DNA of 6,604 bases, taken from the NCBI GenBank assembly GCA_900299155.1, contig OMIS01000070.1, positions 1-6,604 of the forward strand. The letters run 5' to 3'. Origin of the DNA: a bacterium (lineage in GTDB: Bacteria > Patescibacteriota > Microgenomatia > UBA1400 > PJMF01). The translations under genes and the position numbers were made by a program. Below are positions 5,953 to 6,604 of the stretch, piece by piece. A model generated the notes under the pieces. That model worked only from the letters and a program-made list of their open reading frames with translations. It was not told the DNA's origin and ran no database searches. Position 1 is the first letter of the stretch; every line of letters starts with the position of its first letter.

Positions 5953-5958
5953 ATTATA
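5953..5958 (-). promoter_or_regulatory. -10 box of mutM
   Basis: A perfect TATAAT on the minus strand lies 27 bases before the mutM ATG, predicting a leader of about 20 bases. No clear -35 is found 16-18 bases upstream; the region is T-rich. No strong Shine-Dalgarno is seen in the leader. The box lies within the 58-bp gap shared with the divergent gene at 5984. Confidence 0.45.
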
Positions 5959-5967
5959 AAAGAAATA

Positions 5968-5976
5968 TGGCAGAAT
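5968..5976 (+). promoter_or_regulatory. Extended -10 box of the unknown membrane protein gene
   Basis: TGG-CAGAAT fits an extended -10 (TGn plus a 4 of 6 match to TATAAT) and lies 7 bases before the ATG at 5984, again predicting a leaderless message. A TATAAA at 5955-5960 is an alternative that would leave a 23-base gap before the ATG. No -35 is convincing for either. Confidence 0.35.
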
Positions 5977-5983
5977 AAAACCT

Positions 5984-6553
5984 ATGCAAAAAATTACTAC
6001 TGAGAAATTACATGAAACCGTTAGCCAAATAGCACCTCAAGAATACAGGCACATATATCCTGCACTTGGATTCTTACTTCTTGTCGTATGCCTCTACCTT
6101 GCCTCACCAGATAAGGTTACTGCTACAGAAGGAACAGTACCTCCAATAGTTCTTACAATGCCACCTATACCTGAAGTACAAGTTGAGTTACAACTTGTGA
6201 ATGGTACTGAGTATGTTGCGGGTGAGGCAGTTGTCACTCGAGGTTACCAGTCTACCCCAGTCACCACTGAGATCACCGCAGATGATGCAGGGGCAACACT
6301 CAGACTGAAGGGAACTGATCAATATACTATGACACTAACAGGAGCTGAGCCGGATCTTGCTACCGCAGCCTTACTGGCACATAACTTGGCAGCCATTGGT
6401 TCGTTAGAAGCAGGCTATGTGCTCAACGAATCTGGCGCAACGATGGCAAAGACGACGTTCAATACCGAAGTAGTACTGTTCTCCACGGAACATACGGCTA
6501 CAACTGCCACGATGATGGTACGAGTCGAAGGCAAAAAAACTAGGGTCTTGTGA
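5984..6553 (+). CDS. Unknown single-pass membrane-anchored protein
   Basis: I do not recognise this 189-residue protein. The first 24 residues are polar and probably cytoplasmic. Residues 25-41 (YPALGFLLLVVCLYLAS) form one hydrophobic segment that would act as an uncleaved anchor. Cys36 is not preceded by a proper lipobox, so a lipoprotein is unlikely. The remaining roughly 145 residues would be outside: a Pro-rich linker at 53-64 (VPPIVLTMPPIP), then a Thr- and Ala-rich part with alternating beta-type stretches, a likely helix at 124-138 (DLATAALLAHNLAAI), and a basic end (GKKTRVL). Cys36 is the only cysteine. The composition suggests a small beta-rich external domain. The gene is divergent from mutM, and its TGA stop lies inside the 18-bp repeat. 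The coding frame is clean and long enough to be real; the function is open. Confidence 0.75.
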   Translation: MQKITTEKLHETVSQIAPQEYRHIYPALGFLLLVVCLYLASPDKVTATEGTVPPIVLTMPPIPEVQVELQLVNGTEYVAGEAVVTRGYQSTPVTTEITADDAGATLRLKGTDQYTMTLTGAEPDLATAALLAHNLAAIGSLEAGYVLNESGATMAKTTFNTEVVLFSTEHTATTATMMVRVEGKKTRVL

Positions 6554-6560
6554 CGTTTAG
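6543..6560 (+). repeat. 18-bp repeat, right copy
   Basis: GGGTCTTGTGACGTTTAG, exact inverted match to bases 61-78. It contains the TGA stop (6551-6553) of the preceding gene and its last four bases run into the palindrome at 6557-6578. Its position just upstream of an extended -10 box suggests a promoter or regulator site rather than part of the coding sequence. Confidence 0.8.
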
Positions 6561-6578
6561 CACACGCTAGTGTGTTAA
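6557..6578 (+). promoter_or_regulatory. Operator-like palindrome, reminiscent of a CIRCE element with a short spacer
   Basis: TTAGCACAC (6557-6565) and GTGTGTTAA (6570-6578) are inverted repeats with one mismatch around the 4-base spacer GCTA. The arms resemble those of the HrcA-binding CIRCE element (TTAGCACTC and GAGTGCTAA), each differing from the consensus at one or two positions, but CIRCE has a 9-base spacer. The right arm overlaps the -10 box of the next promoter, a classic repressor position. It could equally be the site of an unrelated repressor. Confidence 0.45.
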
Positions 6579-6581
6579 TAT
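6573..6581 (+). promoter_or_regulatory. Extended -10 promoter for the gene beyond the right edge
   Basis: TGT followed by TAATAT gives an extended -10 box; transcription would start around 6588, about seven bases before an ATG at 6595. There is no good -35 at 16-18 bases. GTGACG at 6550-6555, inside the 18-bp repeat, resembles one but is 20 bases away. Confidence 0.5.
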
Positions 6582-6594
6582 GGTTGTAAGATCA

Positions 6595-6604
6595 ATGAAA
6601 AATA
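6595..6604 (+). CDS. Possible start of the next gene (cut by the window edge)
   Basis: An ATG at 6595 followed by AAAAAT gives MKN before the window ends. It sits 13 bases after the extended -10 box, in line with the short leaders elsewhere in this window. An in-frame ATG at 6580 overlaps the -10 box and is less likely to be transcribed. Nothing can be said about the product. Confidence 0.3.

Noticed and set aside
61..6560. The 18-bp inverted repeats as ends of a transposon
   Set aside because: There is no transposase or integrase between them, the cargo is housekeeping genes, and no flanking target duplication is visible; a shared regulatory motif fits better.
1..6604. Use of TGA as a sense codon, as in some candidate phyla
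   Set aside because: All main genes run at full length without internal TGA, and the gene at 5984 ends at TGA.

Overview
The window looks like ordinary housekeeping DNA from a small-genome, fermentative bacterium. A Patescibacteria (CPR)-type organism is my best guess, but this is inference. The supporting signs are transketolase split into two proteins, short gaps, almost no Shine-Dalgarno sequences, -10 boxes placed very close to start codons, a bacterial L-lactate dehydrogenase, a lone membrane glycosyltransferase, and unknown membrane-anchored proteins. The standard genetic code fits: TGA is used as a stop and no gene needs it read through. I found no transposase, integrase, CRISPR array, tRNA or rRNA gene.

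Layout, left to right. Positions 1-64 may be the tail of a plus-strand gene. It is followed by one copy of an 18-bp repeat (61-78) and a long imperfect hairpin (83-132). After a leader region comes the transketolase N-terminal (thiamine diphosphate binding) subunit (283-1116). A 141-bp gap precedes the transketolase C-terminal subunit (1258-2202). Only 12 bp further on ends a convergent minus-strand gene for a GT-C (family 39-like) membrane glycosyltransferase (2215-3843). Its start faces that of L-lactate dehydrogenase (3884-4807) across 40 bp holding overlapping divergent promoters, both of which look nearly leaderless. The stretch 4808-5034 holds two short open frames that may be a decayed or frameshifted small gene, plus a weak terminator. 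Next is minus-strand formamidopyrimidine-DNA glycosylase (5035-5925), divergent from an unrecognised single-pass membrane protein (5984-6553). The right edge has the second, inverted copy of the 18-bp repeat (6543-6560), an operator-like palindrome with an extended -10 box, and a possible start of the next gene.

The two transketolase halves should form one enzyme of the non-oxidative pentose phosphate pathway. Lactate dehydrogenase would dispose of reducing equivalents at the end of fermentation. The glycosyltransferase, glycosylase and unknown anchored protein are not obviously linked to them, so this looks like a string of single-gene units. The points most worth following are the lactate dehydrogenase cofactor site, which resembles an NADP-binding one, the promoter placement suggesting leaderless mRNAs, the 18-bp inverted repeat pair, and the operator-like palindrome at the right edge. 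I do not see a clear new multi-gene system.
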